DNA of 64,000 bases from Labilithrix sp. GTDB taxonomy: Bacteria > Myxococcota_A > Polyangia > Polyangiales > Polyangiaceae. A program made the position numbers and the translations under genes. The notes under the pieces were generated by a model. It was not told the origin of the DNA and did not search any database. It saw only the letters and a program-made list of their open reading frames with translations. This document shows positions 9,038 to 17,383 of the stretch, one piece after another (position 1 is the first letter of the stretch; every line of letters begins with the position of its first letter). Location of the stretch: NCBI GenBank assembly GCA_019637195.1, contig JAHBWA010000013.1:1-64000 (forward strand), read 5' to 3'.

Positions 9038-10195
9038 GTGATCGAGGCGAAGTCGTTCGTCGAGACGGCCAAGCTGGCCGGGTTCTCGCTCTACACGGGC
9101 GTCCCGTGCTCGTACGTGAAGCCGTTCATCAACTACGTCATCGACGCGGCGGACCTCTCGTACGTCGGCGCCGCGAACGAGGGCGACGCCGTCGCGATCG
9201 CGACCGGCGCCGAGCTCGGCGGCCGGCGCGCGATCGTGATGATGCAGAACTCGGGGCTCGGCAACGCCGTCTCCCCGCTGACCTCGCTCAACGCGATCTT
9301 CAAGATCCCGACGCTCCTCATCGTCACGCTGCGCGGCGAGCCGGGCGGCCCGAAGGACGAGCCCCAGCACGAGCTCATGGGTCAGATCACCACCCGGATG
9401 CTCGAGACGATGAACGTCGCCTGGTCGTACTTCCCGACCGAGGAGAGCGAGGTCGCCGGGGCGATCGAGAAGGCCGTCTCGCACATGACGAAGACGGAGC
9501 TCCCGTACGCGTTCGTGATGAAGAAGGACAGCGTCGCGCCGTACAAGCTGACCTCGCGACCGACGGCCCGCGAGCTCGCGCCCGCGAGCTCGACGCCGGA
9601 CGTCCCCTTCCCTACGACCGCGGCCGAGCGGCCCACGCGCACGGAAGCGCTCCAGGCGGTGCAGCGCGTGACGGGCAGCGACCTCGTCGTCGCCACGACC
9701 GGCTTCACCGGCCGCGAGCTCTACGCGTGCGACGACCGGCCGAACCAGCTCTACATGGTCGGCTCGATGGGCTGCGCGTCCGTGTTCGGGCTCGGGCTCG
9801 CCCAGGCGCGGCCCGACCGCCGCGTCGTCGTCCTCGACGGCGACGGCGCGCTCCTGATGCGCCTCGGCGGCCTCGCGACCATCGGCTACGAGCGCCCGGG
9901 GAACCTCGTCCACGTGCTCCTCGACAACGAGGCGCACGACTCGACCGGCACGCAGTCCACGGTCACGCACTCCGTCGACCTCGGCGCGTGCGCGCGGGCG
10001 TGCGGCTATCCGGCCGTCCAGCGGGTCACCACCGCGGCCGAGCTCGAGGCGGCGCTCGCCGACCGCGCCGACGGCCTCCGCTTCATCCACCTCAAGACCA
10101 AGCCCGGCGCGCCCGCGGATCTCGTGCGCCCCAAGGTCACGCCGCGCGAGGTCGCGACGCGCCTCCGCGCGTACCTGAAGGAGGCCACGGCGTGA
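9038..10195 (+). CDS. aepY: Phosphonopyruvate decarboxylase
   Basis: Thiamine-diphosphate enzyme that decarboxylates phosphonopyruvate to phosphonoacetaldehyde, pulling the unfavourable mutase reaction forward. Predicted 385 residues, the usual length. The N-terminal half has the cofactor-activating Glu in AANEGDAVAIATG. The C-terminal half has the ThDP/Mg motif running from LDGDGALLMRLGGL to LLDNEAHDSTG. The GTG start at 9038 follows GAAGGCGGGG and lies 40 bases after the mutase stop. Its own stop overlaps the next start in a GTGA. No missing key residue seen. Confidence 0.92.
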   Translation: MIEAKSFVETAKLAGFSLYTGVPCSYVKPFINYVIDAADLSYVGAANEGDAVAIATGAELGGRRAIVMMQNSGLGNAVSPLTSLNAIFKIPTLLIVTLRGEPGGPKDEPQHELMGQITTRMLETMNVAWSYFPTEESEVAGAIEKAVSHMTKTELPYAFVMKKDSVAPYKLTSRPTARELAPASSTPDVPFPTTAAERPTRTEALQAVQRVTGSDLVVATTGFTGRELYACDDRPNQLYMVGSMGCASVFGLGLAQARPDRRVVVLDGDGALLMRLGGLATIGYERPGNLVHVLLDNEAHDSTGTQSTVTHSVDLGACARACGYPAVQRVTTAAELEAALADRADGLRFIHLKTKPGAPADLVRPKVTPREVATRLRAYLKEATA

Positions 10196-11253
10196 TCCTC
10201 CTGAACCCCGGCCCCGTCTCGATGACCGCGAAGGTCCGCGCCGCGCTCGCCGGCGAGGACGTCTGCCATCGCGAGCCCGAGTTCAGGGCGCTCGTCGGCC
10301 GCGTGCGCGAGAAGATCTCGGGCATCTACGGGGCCGCGGGCTTCACGCCGGTGCTCATCGGCGGCTCGGGGACGGCGGCGGTCGAGACGATGCTCTCGGT
10401 CATCGCCCCGACGGCGCGCTCGCTCGTGGTCGCCAACGGCGTCTACGGCGAGCGCATGGCGGCGATGCTGCGCGCTCAGAACAAGGCCCACGACGTCGTG
10501 ACGGCGCCGTGGACGAGCGGGATGGACCTCGCCGCCGCGGAGAGGGCGATCGCCGCGGGCTCGTTCAGCCACGTGCTCGCGGTCCACCACGAGACCACGA
10601 CCGGCCGCCTGAACGATCTCGCCTCGCTCGGCGCGATCTGCAAGAAGGCCGGCGTCCCCCTCTTGGTCGATGCCGTCTCGAGCTTCGCCGGCGAGGACAT
10701 CCGCTGGGACGAGTGGAACATCGAGGCCGCCGCGGCGACCGCCAACAAGTGCGTCCACGGCGCGCCCGGCGTGTCGTTCGTCCTCGTCCGGGACGCCGCG
10801 CTGGCGCGCCCGAGCGGCGCCACGAGCGTCTACCTCGACCTCCACCGCCACGCGGCCGACCAGGCGAAGGGCTCGACGCCGTTCACGCTGCCGACCCACG
10901 TGACGTTCGCGCTCGACGCCGCGCTCGACGAGCTCGCCGCGTCCGGCGGATGGAAGGCGCGCCACGCGACCTACGCCGCGCGCTCGGGGCGCGTCCGCTC
11001 GACGCTCCGCGAGCTGGGCGTCGCCTACCTGCTCGACGACGACAGCGTGTACGGCACGACGCTGACGTCGTTCCGCTTGCCGGAAGGGAAGACCTACGAG
11101 GCGCTGCACGCGCACCTCAAGGGCGACGGGTTCGTCATCTACGCAGGACAAGGGAAGTTCGATGGAGCCATCTTCCGCATCGCGGTCATGGGCGAGATCG
11201 CGGAGCGGGACGTCGACCGCCTCGTCGCCTCGCTCCGTGCCGCCCTCGGCTGA
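10192..11253 (+). CDS. aepZ: 2-aminoethylphosphonate transaminase (biosynthetic direction)
   Basis: PLP aminotransferase of the PhnW type; in this setting it should aminate phosphonoacetaldehyde to 2-aminoethylphosphonate. Predicted 353 residues. Seen: the N-terminal LLNPGPVSMT motif of the family, GGSGTAAVE phosphate-binding loop, LLVDAVSSFAG with the PLP-pyridine Asp (D160), and the Schiff-base Lys in ATANKCVHGAPG (K186). The GTG start overlaps the decarboxylase stop and is preceded by GAAGGAGG. Next to PEP mutase and phosphonopyruvate decarboxylase, a biosynthetic rather than catabolic role is expected. Confidence 0.9.
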   Translation: MILLNPGPVSMTAKVRAALAGEDVCHREPEFRALVGRVREKISGIYGAAGFTPVLIGGSGTAAVETMLSVIAPTARSLVVANGVYGERMAAMLRAQNKAHDVVTAPWTSGMDLAAAERAIAAGSFSHVLAVHHETTTGRLNDLASLGAICKKAGVPLLVDAVSSFAGEDIRWDEWNIEAAAATANKCVHGAPGVSFVLVRDAALARPSGATSVYLDLHRHAADQAKGSTPFTLPTHVTFALDAALDELAASGGWKARHATYAARSGRVRSTLRELGVAYLLDDDSVYGTTLTSFRLPEGKTYEALHAHLKGDGFVIYAGQGKFDGAIFRIAVMGEIAERDVDRLVASLRAALG

Positions 11254-12223
11254 CGCCGCAGAGGCGAGCTCGCGAGTCGACTCGCCCCTGCACGACCACG
11301 CGTCCGACGGGCGCGACGTCGCCGAGCAGCTCGAGGACGTCTCTGGCGTCCACGTCCCGTCGTCCGTCGTCGACTCGATCATCGAGTCGACGACCGATCC
11401 GCTGAACCGCTTCTATCGGTACCCCGCGGCGCGCGCGCTCCTGCCGATCCTCGGCCGCATCCCGTGGCTGACCCCGAACCACGTCACCTACACGCACATC
11501 GCCTTCGGGCTGGCGGCCGCCGCGCTCGTCGCGCTCACGGAGGGCCGAGGCTGGCTCGTCCTCGCGTTCGTCCTCTGCGAAGTGCGGATGATCCTCGACT
11601 GCTTCGACGGCGTGCTCGCGCGCGCGCGCGGGACGTCCTCGCCGTTCGGCCGCGCCCTCGACGAGATCGCCGACACGATCGCGGTCATCACGCTCGCATG
11701 CGCGATGACCTACCGGCTCTCCCTCGGGACGCGCGGCGTCGTGCTCGTCTGCGCGATGCTCGCGTGCGGAGGCCTCTCGGCCAACGCCTGGGACTTCTAC
11801 AAGCGCAAGCTCACCTTCGCCCTCCGCGAGGGCAAGGACGGCGTCCTCGACGAGATCCGGCACAAGAAGGGCCTCATCGAGAGCGGCAAGGGCACCTTCC
11901 TCGGCTACTGGGGCGTCTACTTCGACTGCTTCCAGGTGCTGCTCTACGAGGTGCGCCCGAAGAGCGGCGACGCCGTCGGGGTCATCCGCGCGCGCGCGAA
12001 CGATCCGCAGTTCCGCCGCTTCGCCTCCCTCCTCTCGTTCCTCTCGTTCGACAACGGCCTCGGGATCCTCCACGTCGGGGCGCTCACCGGGCTGTTCCTC
12101 CAGGCCGAGGTCTTCGCGCTCGGCTACGCCGTCTTCATGTGGACGTCGACGATGGTCCTCGCCCGCATGGTCCTCCGCACCTACCCGTCCCCCGAGAGCC
12201 GCCGAAGCGAGCGCACCCCATGA
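11237..12223 (+). CDS. CDP-alcohol phosphatidyltransferase family protein
   Basis: Integral membrane transferase, predicted 328 residues. The full family signature DGx2ARx8Gx3Dx3D is present (DGVLARARGTSSPFG then RALDEIAD, residues 124-146), with hydrophobic helices before and after. Members move a phospho-alcohol from a CDP- or CMP-linked donor onto a hydroxyl acceptor. Inside a phosphonate operon the simplest donor is CMP-aminoethylphosphonate and the simplest acceptor is diacylglycerol or ceramide, giving a phosphonolipid. This assignment is inference. The GTG at 11237 overlaps the transaminase end by 17 bases; the ATG at 11162 would add a Ser/Arg-rich leader that looks like a shadow frame. 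Confidence 0.85.
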   Translation: MPPSADAAEASSRVDSPLHDHASDGRDVAEQLEDVSGVHVPSSVVDSIIESTTDPLNRFYRYPAARALLPILGRIPWLTPNHVTYTHIAFGLAAAALVALTEGRGWLVLAFVLCEVRMILDCFDGVLARARGTSSPFGRALDEIADTIAVITLACAMTYRLSLGTRGVVLVCAMLACGGLSANAWDFYKRKLTFALREGKDGVLDEIRHKKGLIESGKGTFLGYWGVYFDCFQVLLYEVRPKSGDAVGVIRARANDPQFRRFASLLSFLSFDNGLGILHVGALTGLFLQAEVFALGYAVFMWTSTMVLARMVLRTYPSPESRRSERTP

Positions 12224-13029
12224 AGCACCAGATCGACAAGGCCATCATCCTCGCGGCCGGGATGGGCAAGCGCATCTCCAAGGCGCCCGCCGCCGCGAAG
12301 ACGCCCAAGCCGCTCCTGCCGCTCGACGACAGCGGGCTGACGTTCCTCGACTGGCACCTCCGCGCGCTCGCGGCGAGCGGCGCCAAGGAGATCTACCTCG
12401 TCGGGAGCGCGGTCACCTACGGCACGCGCATCGCCGCGATGGAGAAGATCCCGGCGACGTGGATCCTGAACGACTTCCCCGGCGACCAGTCCGGGAGCGG
12501 ACACTCCACGCACCTCGCGTTCACCAGCGAGCACGCGATCCTCGACGGCAAGTCCCGCGTCGTCCTGATGGACGCCGACGTAGTCTACGATCCTTCGCTC
12601 TTCGCCGAGCTCGCGGCCGCGCCCGGGCCGCGCTCGAAGACGCTCGTCTGCAGCAGGTTCCGCGAGACCGACGAGGAGGTCATGGTCTTCGGCGACGAGC
12701 GCGACGGCTCGCCACGGGTCCACGGCAAGGGCCTCCTCGGCACGCCGCTCGTGCGCGGGATGCGTTGCCTCGGCGAGGCGACGGGCCTGCTGCTGCTCGA
12801 GCCGGAGGACCACGCGCTCTGGCTCGCGGCCGCCGCGTGGTGCATGAAGTTCTCGACGGCGAAGACGCGGAGCGAGCACGAGGACATCACGCAGCGCCTG
12901 ATGATCGCGCGCGGGCTGGACGTCGTCTCCTTCGACGACGACCGGCGCTGCATGGAGTGCGACACGCCCGACGAGTACGACGTCGTGCGCGCCGAGATGG
13001 TGCCGCGCTGGCGGCCGCATCTTCCCTGA
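12220..13029 (+). CDS. Stand-alone nucleotidyltransferase, candidate CTP:phosphonate cytidylyltransferase
   Basis: Predicted 269-residue nucleotidyltransferase. N-terminal IILAAGMGKRISK keeps the GxGxR signature, then TPKPLLPL, a GSGHSTHLAF segment, and LMDADVVYDP with a metal-binding Asp pair. A second acidic site is ECDTPDEYD near the end. Relatives (LicC, PntC, GlmU-like) charge phosphocholine, aminoethylphosphonate or sugar phosphates with CTP or UTP. It starts on an ATGA overlap with the transferase gene and closes the operon. Because it keeps the Arg that the mutase-fused domain lacks, it is the better candidate for making CMP-aminoethylphosphonate. Substrate unproven. Confidence 0.8.
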   Translation: MKHQIDKAIILAAGMGKRISKAPAAAKTPKPLLPLDDSGLTFLDWHLRALAASGAKEIYLVGSAVTYGTRIAAMEKIPATWILNDFPGDQSGSGHSTHLAFTSEHAILDGKSRVVLMDADVVYDPSLFAELAAAPGPRSKTLVCSRFRETDEEVMVFGDERDGSPRVHGKGLLGTPLVRGMRCLGEATGLLLLEPEDHALWLAAAAWCMKFSTAKTRSEHEDITQRLMIARGLDVVSFDDDRRCMECDTPDEYDVVRAEMVPRWRPHLP

Positions 13030-13092
13030 CGCCACCGGATCGAACGACGCGTCGCTCGCCTGCCGCCCGCCTCCGTGCGACGATGCTGAGCG

Positions 13093-13839
13093 ATGCGCTG
13101 GCTGGTCACGCTCGCTGCCTCCGTCGCGTTCGCAGGGAGCGCGTTCGCATGCGGCCGCGTCCTCGAAGATCTGGAGGAGACGCCGATTGCCGACGCGGCG
13201 AGCGACGGCGCGGCGAGCGACGGCGACGGCCTGGCGCCGGGGCCCGACGCCCTGCCCTCCACCCCCGACGGCGGCGGCTGTCGCTCGCCGCTTGTCGAGG
13301 GTTTCGAGGGGGACAGCTGGCCGCCCAGTACCAGCGGTTGGGTCAGCGAGGAGCGCGACGCGGACTTTGCCCTCGTCGGGCCCGCCCGCTCGGGCGACCG
13401 GGCGCTGCGCGTCCGGCTGGCGACCGAGGCCGGCTACGTCCGCTTCTCGAGGACGATCGAACAGGCGTGTGCCGTTCGGATCGAGCTCTGGATCATGCGG
13501 GAGAGCGTGGTGCCCAACACCCAGCTCACGGTGTTCGAGCTGGCCGCGGAGGAGCGGCGCAGGCGCCTCACGATCGAGGGCACCACGCTGATCCTCGAAA
13601 CCGAGGGGGGCCCGACCGAGGTCACCTCCGGCTTCGTCGCGAACGCATGGCACCACATCGAGCTACGCTACGATCCGTCGGGGGAGACGCAGCTACGCGT
13701 CGACGGCGCGCTCGTCAACGTCGAGGCAACGGTCGGCACGCCGCGGCCGTCCGAGCGCATCTCCTTCGGCATCCTCGGCTGGATCGGCGCAGATCGCTCC
13801 GGGATCGTGCTGCGCTTCGACGATCTCCGGATCGAGTGA
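13093..13839 (+). CDS. Lipoprotein with LamG/concanavalin-like domain
   Basis: Predicted 248 residues. Signal peptide MRWLVTLAASVAFAGSAFAC with an AFAC lipobox, then an Asp/Ala/Gly-rich linker typical of surface lipoproteins in this window. The remaining ~185 residues are beta-rich, with VANAWHHIELRYDPSGE and LRVDGALV, the WHH and VDG features of LamG-like jelly-roll folds, ending in LRFDDLRIE. Probably surface exposed and carbohydrate or matrix binding, but the ligand is unknown. It follows the phosphonate operon on the same strand after 63 bases and may be read from its own promoter. Confidence 0.6.
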   Translation: MRWLVTLAASVAFAGSAFACGRVLEDLEETPIADAASDGAASDGDGLAPGPDALPSTPDGGGCRSPLVEGFEGDSWPPSTSGWVSEERDADFALVGPARSGDRALRVRLATEAGYVRFSRTIEQACAVRIELWIMRESVVPNTQLTVFELAAEERRRRLTIEGTTLILETEGGPTEVTSGFVANAWHHIELRYDPSGETQLRVDGALVNVEATVGTPRPSERISFGILGWIGADRSGIVLRFDDLRIE

Positions 13840-13932
13840 GCAGCCACGGCGGGCACGACGACGGCGGCCCACGACCTCACCGATCCCGCGCACGCGCTCT
13901 CCCTCGGCGCGTCGCCCCCCTCACAGCGCGAA

Positions 13933-13962
13933 AGGCGCCGGCTCGTACGAGCAACGGCGCCT
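13933..13962. terminator. Strong bidirectional hairpin between convergent genes
   Basis: AGGCGCCG (13933-13940) pairs with CGGCGCCT (13955-13962), and an inner palindrome GCTCGTACGAGC (13941-13952) extends the stem with only an AA bulge. It lies between the LamG lipoprotein (+) and icd (-). There is no long T tract. Confidence 0.6.
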
Positions 13963-14008
13963 CTCGTCGGGATCGCTCGCGCGACCCCCTCGGCTCAGCC
14001 GAGCCGGC

Positions 14009-15295
14009 TCACATGTTGGCGATCAGGTTGTCGCCGAACGCGCTGCACTTCACCTCGGTCGCGCCCTCCATGAGGCGGGCGAAGTCGTAGGTGACCTTCT
14101 TGCTGGCGATAGCGCCGTCCATGCCCTTGATGATGAGGTCGGCCGCCTCGGTCCAGCCCATGTGGCGGAGCATCATCTCGCCGGAGAGCACGACGCTGCC
14201 CGGGTTGACCTTGTCGAGATCGGCGTACTTCGGCGCGGTGCCGTGCGTCGCCTCGAAGATGGCGTGGCCCGTGACGTAGTTGATGTTGCCGCCCGGCGCG
14301 ATGCCGATGCCGCCGACCTGCGCGGCCAGCGCGTCGGAGAGGTAGTCGCCGTTGAGGTTCAAGGTCGCGATGACGTCGAACTCCTTCGCGCGCGTGAGCA
14401 CCTGCTGGAGCGTGATGTCGGCGATCGCGTCCTTGATGAGGATCTTGCCCTTGGCGAGCTCCGCCTTCTGCTCGGCGTTCGCGGCCTCCTCACCCTTCGC
14501 TTCCTTGGTCTTCTCCCACTGGCCCCAGGTGTAGACCTGCTCGCCGAACTCCTTCTCGGCGAGCGCGTAGCCCCACTTCATGAAGGCACCCTCGGTGAAC
14601 TTCATGATGTTGCCCTTGTGGACGAACGTGACGCTCTTGCGCTTGTTCTTCACCGCGTAGTCGATCGCGCCGCGCACGAGGCGCTCGGTGCCCTCCGCGC
14701 TGACCGGCTTGAGGCCGATGCCCGCGGTGCCGGGGAAGCGGATCTTTTTGAAGTCCTTGGGGAACTCCTTCTCGATGAAGCCGAGGACCTTCTGGACCTC
14801 CGGCGACTTCGCCTCCCACTCGATGCCCGCGTAGATGTCCTCGGTGTTCTCGCGGAAGATCACCATGTCGACGTCGCCGGGGCGCTTGACCGGGCTCGGC
14901 ACGCCCTGGAACCAGCGAACGGGGCGGAGGCACACGTACAGATCGAGGAGCTGCCGGAGCGCGACGTTCAGCGAGCGGATGCCGCCGCCGATCGGCGTTG
15001 TGAGCGGGCCCTTGATGCCGACGAGGTACTTCCTGAAGTCCTCGATCGTCTGATCCGGGAGCCAGTTGTTCGTCTGCTTGAAGGCCTTCTCGCCCGCGAG
15101 CACCTCGTGCCAGGCGATCTTCTTCTTCCCGCCGTACGCCTTCTCGACCGCGGCGTCGAAGACGCGCACGCTCGCGCGCCAGATGTCCCGTCCCGTCCCG
15201 TCGCCCTCGATGAACGGGATGATCGGGTTGTCCGGGACCTCGAGCTTGTTGCCCTGTCCCATCGTGATCGGCTGGCCATTCGGAGCGGCGGACAT
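14009..15295 (-). CDS. icd: NADP-dependent isocitrate dehydrogenase
   Basis: TCA-cycle enzyme converting isocitrate to 2-oxoglutarate. Predicted 428 residues, the length of bacterial homodimeric ICDH. Landmarks: [12 protein letters not shown] near the N-terminus, [16 protein letters not shown] (isocitrate-binding Ser/Asn/Arg block), [17 protein letters not shown] with the catalytic Lys, [18 protein letters not shown] with the metal Asp pair, and the NADP-binding [11 protein letters not shown] consensus GGAGG lies 6-10 bases before the ATG. The gene is intact, in contrast to the shattered mdh 10 kb away. Confidence 0.96.
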   Translation of the reverse strand: MSAAPNGQPITMGQGNKLEVPDNPIIPFIEGDGTGRDIWRASVRVFDAAVEKAYGGKKKIAWHEVLAGEKAFKQTNNWLPDQTIEDFRKYLVGIKGPLTTPIGGGIRSLNVALRQLLDLYVCLRPVRWFQGVPSPVKRPGDVDMVIFRENTEDIYAGIEWEAKSPEVQKVLGFIEKEFPKDFKKIRFPGTAGIGLKPVSAEGTERLVRGAIDYAVKNKRKSVTFVHKGNIMKFTEGAFMKWGYALAEKEFGEQVYTWGQWEKTKEAKGEEAANAEQKAELAKGKILIKDAIADITLQQVLTRAKEFDVIATLNLNGDYLSDALAAQVGGIGIAPGGNINYVTGHAIFEATHGTAPKYADLDKVNPGSVVLSGEMMLRHMGWTEAADLIIKGMDGAIASKKVTYDFARLMEGATEVKCSAFGDNLIANM

Positions 15296-15490
15296 GATCG
15301 ACCTCCGGGTCGGTGACCTCAGGCTTCTTGCCTCAGGCTTCGGTTGAAGTTCTTAGGGCCAAAGGAGCTACCACGGGTGCCGCGCAGGGCGAAAGAGGGT
15401 GGCCCGTGATTTCGTCGTCGACGGCGCGCGTGCGCGCGCCGTCGATGCAGCGGTGTGCGCGCCTCGCGCGGTCGAGCTACGTCGCGTCGC

Positions 15491-17026
15491 TCAGTCGAGC
15501 GTGAGCTCACCACCGCACGGCAGGTTGCGCGCGCGCGGGCGACCGCGGGAGCCGATCTGGATCTTGCGCTTCCCGCACGAGACGGTGATCGGCTCGGCGC
15601 CCTCACCGACGACGCGGCCATCGACGAAGACGCGATGGCCCTTCGCGTAGCTCGGGAGCACCACCCGCGTCATCGTCGGCGCGATCTCCTCGGGCGGAGG
15701 CGCAGCCGCGACCGCGCGGCCCGCGACGGCGGGCGCCGGCGGCAGCGCGTCGGGCGAGACCGTCGGCATCGCCGCGGCCTTCGGCTCGACGACGGCCGGA
15801 GGCGCGATCGCCGGCGGCTCCGGCGCGGGCTTCGTGGCGGACTCGATGGCCGCGGCCACCTCGCTGACGGGAGCGGGCGGCGCCTCGGACGCGGGCGCGG
15901 GCGCGGCTGCGGCCTCGTCGGCGACGGGGCCGGCGTTCAGCCGCTCCACGACCGCGGAGTGACCGCGCGCGAGCTGCTCTGGAAAGAGCGCGACGGCGCC
16001 GATCGCGAGCCCCGACACGAGCGCGACGCCGAACAACGCGAGCGCGACGCCGAGCTTCGCCCCGCGCTCGCGACGCGCGCGAGAGAGCACCATCGTGGGA
16101 TCGGCGGCCCCGCGCGACGCGAGCCCGAGGGAGGTCGCCATCGCGACAGGAGCGAGGCTGGGGGTCGTCTCGATCGTCGTGCGGCGGACGACGACGCCGG
16201 GCACCGACGGCGTGCTCGAGCGATGCGGCAGCGGCATCTCACGAGACGGCGACCCAGCCTGCGCGAGCGGCGCCGCGCGCATCGCCTGCGTACGCGGGGG
16301 CTCGGACGACGGCGCCACGTCGGGCGAAGGCGGGAGCGAGCCGCCGAGCGCCGGCGGAGGCGCCGACGCGAACGACGCCGGCGGAGGCGCCGACGCGCGC
16401 GACGCCGGCGGAGGCGCCGACGCGAACGACGCCGGCGGAGGCGCCGACGCGCGACGCAGCTCGTGGGCGATCGACGCCACCGCGAACACCTCGGCGCTCG
16501 ACGCCGGGCCGCGCGGCGGGCTCTGCGACGGACGCGGGCCGGACGCGACCGGCGGAAGCGGCGCCTTTACGGCGCGCATCGGCGGCGGCGTCGGGATCGG
16601 CAGCGGGCGCGAGAGCGGAGCGGCCGACCGGAACGACGACGACGAGCTCGAGCGAGGGGGCACGCTCGGCGGCGGGAGCGTCCCCCGAGACGGCCGCGGC
16701 GTGTGGGCGTACTGCGAAGGAAACGGCGTTCGTGTCCGCGCGGACGGGGGCACGCTCCGCGGCTCGGCGTAGGTCTCGATGAGGATGTCCTGCGCCTCGA
16801 CCTCGGCCGTGATCGGCGGCAACGGCGTCGGAGTCCGCAAGCTCCTCATGCGCTGCGACGACGAGGGGCGCACGACGCGGACCGGCGGACGCTCGAGCGT
16901 CTCCGCCGCCTCGTCGTCGACGGGCGCGGCGGGCTCGGAAGAAAGCGGGAACTGCGGGAGCGCCCGGGCGTCAGGGCTCTTCGTGTTGCTGCCTTCTCGC
17001 GACGTAGATCCGCTGTAGTTGAACAT
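15491..17026 (-). CDS. Proline-rich membrane protein with extracytoplasmic two-Cys PEGA-like domain
   Basis: Predicted 511 residues. Residues 1 to ~320 are a low-complexity Pro/Ser/Ala cytoplasmic region with an internal ASAPPPASF repeat. A single transmembrane helix (KLGVALALFGVALVSGLAIG) follows, then a Pro/Ala linker and a ~50-residue C-terminal domain: HRVFVDGRVVGEG, VSCGKRKIQIGS, NLPCGGEL. The same domain, with both Cys, ends the pseudokinase at 25083-26762. It resembles PEGA surface domains. No enzymatic motif is visible. The ATG at 17026 is taken because the sequence upstream is Arg-rich and antisense-like. Function unknown; a scaffold or sensor is plausible. Confidence 0.6.
   Translation of the reverse strand: MFNYSGSTSREGSNTKSPDARALPQFPLSSEPAAPVDDEAAETLERPPVRVVRPSSSQRMRSLRTPTPLPPITAEVEAQDILIETYAEPRSVPPSARTRTPFPSQYAHTPRPSRGTLPPPSVPPRSSSSSSFRSAAPLSRPLPIPTPPPMRAVKAPLPPVASGPRPSQSPPRGPASSAEVFAVASIAHELRRASAPPPASFASAPPPASRASAPPPASFASAPPPALGGSLPPSPDVAPSSEPPRTQAMRAAPLAQAGSPSREMPLPHRSSTPSVPGVVVRRTTIETTPSLAPVAMATSLGLASRGAADPTMVLSRARRERGAKLGVALALFGVALVSGLAIGAVALFPEQLARGHSAVVERLNAGPVADEAAAAPAPASEAPPAPVSEVAAAIESATKPAPEPPAIAPPAVVEPKAAAMPTVSPDALPPAPAVAGRAVAAAPPPEEIAPTMTRVVLPSYAKGHRVFVDGRVVGEGAEPITVSCGKRKIQIGSRGRPRARNLPCGGELTLD
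16350..16457. repeat. Four tandem copies of a 27-bp in-frame repeat
   Basis: Units begin at 16350, 16377, 16404 and 16431, differing mainly by AAC versus CGC near the end. They encode the ASAPPPASF/R repeat of the overlapping membrane protein on the minus strand, so copy-number change would stay in frame. Confidence 0.8.
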
Positions 17027-17383
17027 GCGACCCGAAGGTGCCCCAGTCTGTCTGATCAAAGCTGAGACGCAAGGTCTCTCTTTGTGAAAATCGCGAAGAC
17101 TTTCGGCTTGCAGAACCGGCGCGCGACGCTCCACCGCAGAGCCCGCGCCGCGGCGCCGACCGCCGGCGCGCACCTTCCGGAGAGCCCAGCCGTTCCAGCG
17201 AGCGGAGCGTCCGGAGCTCCGAGGCGGCTTGACCGTCCAGCCGCGCTCGTTCGGCGCGAGCTCCTCGCGATCGGCGCGACTGCCGGCACCCCGTAGCGCC
17301 CTCGCTCTCCGCGCTTCGTGCCCGTAAGCACGACCGGTTCCGCCTCGTTCATTCCAGCCAAACCCCCTAGAGTACATCCCCGC
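17027..17383. other. Divergent intergenic region
   Basis: 357 bases between the proline-rich membrane protein (-) and the transglutaminase operon (+). It contains a small inverted repeat GAGAC-gcaag-GTCTC at 17064-17078 and an AT-richer patch (CTTTGTGAAAATCGCGAAGACTTTC region, 17081-17105) that may hold the minus-strand promoter. The TAGAGT box for the plus-strand gene is at its right edge. No convincing coding sequence. Confidence 0.45.
17368..17373 (+). promoter_or_regulatory. Candidate -10 box of the transglutaminase operon
   Basis: TAGAGT ending 10 bases before the ATG at 17384, which lacks a ribosome binding site. Spacing is at the long end of the TAnnnT pattern. Confidence 0.35.

Noticed and set aside
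7105..9072. Minus-strand open frame continuing from the metallophosphoesterase across the PEP mutase gene (1147 codons in all)
   Set aside because: The part beyond 7104 is antisense to PEP mutase, with Arg/Glu/Leu-rich text typical of the complementary frame of a GC-rich gene. The phosphoesterase domain starts only at the GTG at 7104.
11162..11236. Earlier ATG for the CDP-alcohol phosphatidyltransferase, preceded by AAGGGAAG
   Set aside because: The added 25 residues are Ser/Arg-rich shadow of the transaminase end; the purine run encodes GQGK in the transaminase. GTG 11237 is more likely, though not certain.
16350..16457. Possible CRISPR-like array
   Set aside because: Units are contiguous 27-mers without spacers and encode a protein repeat.
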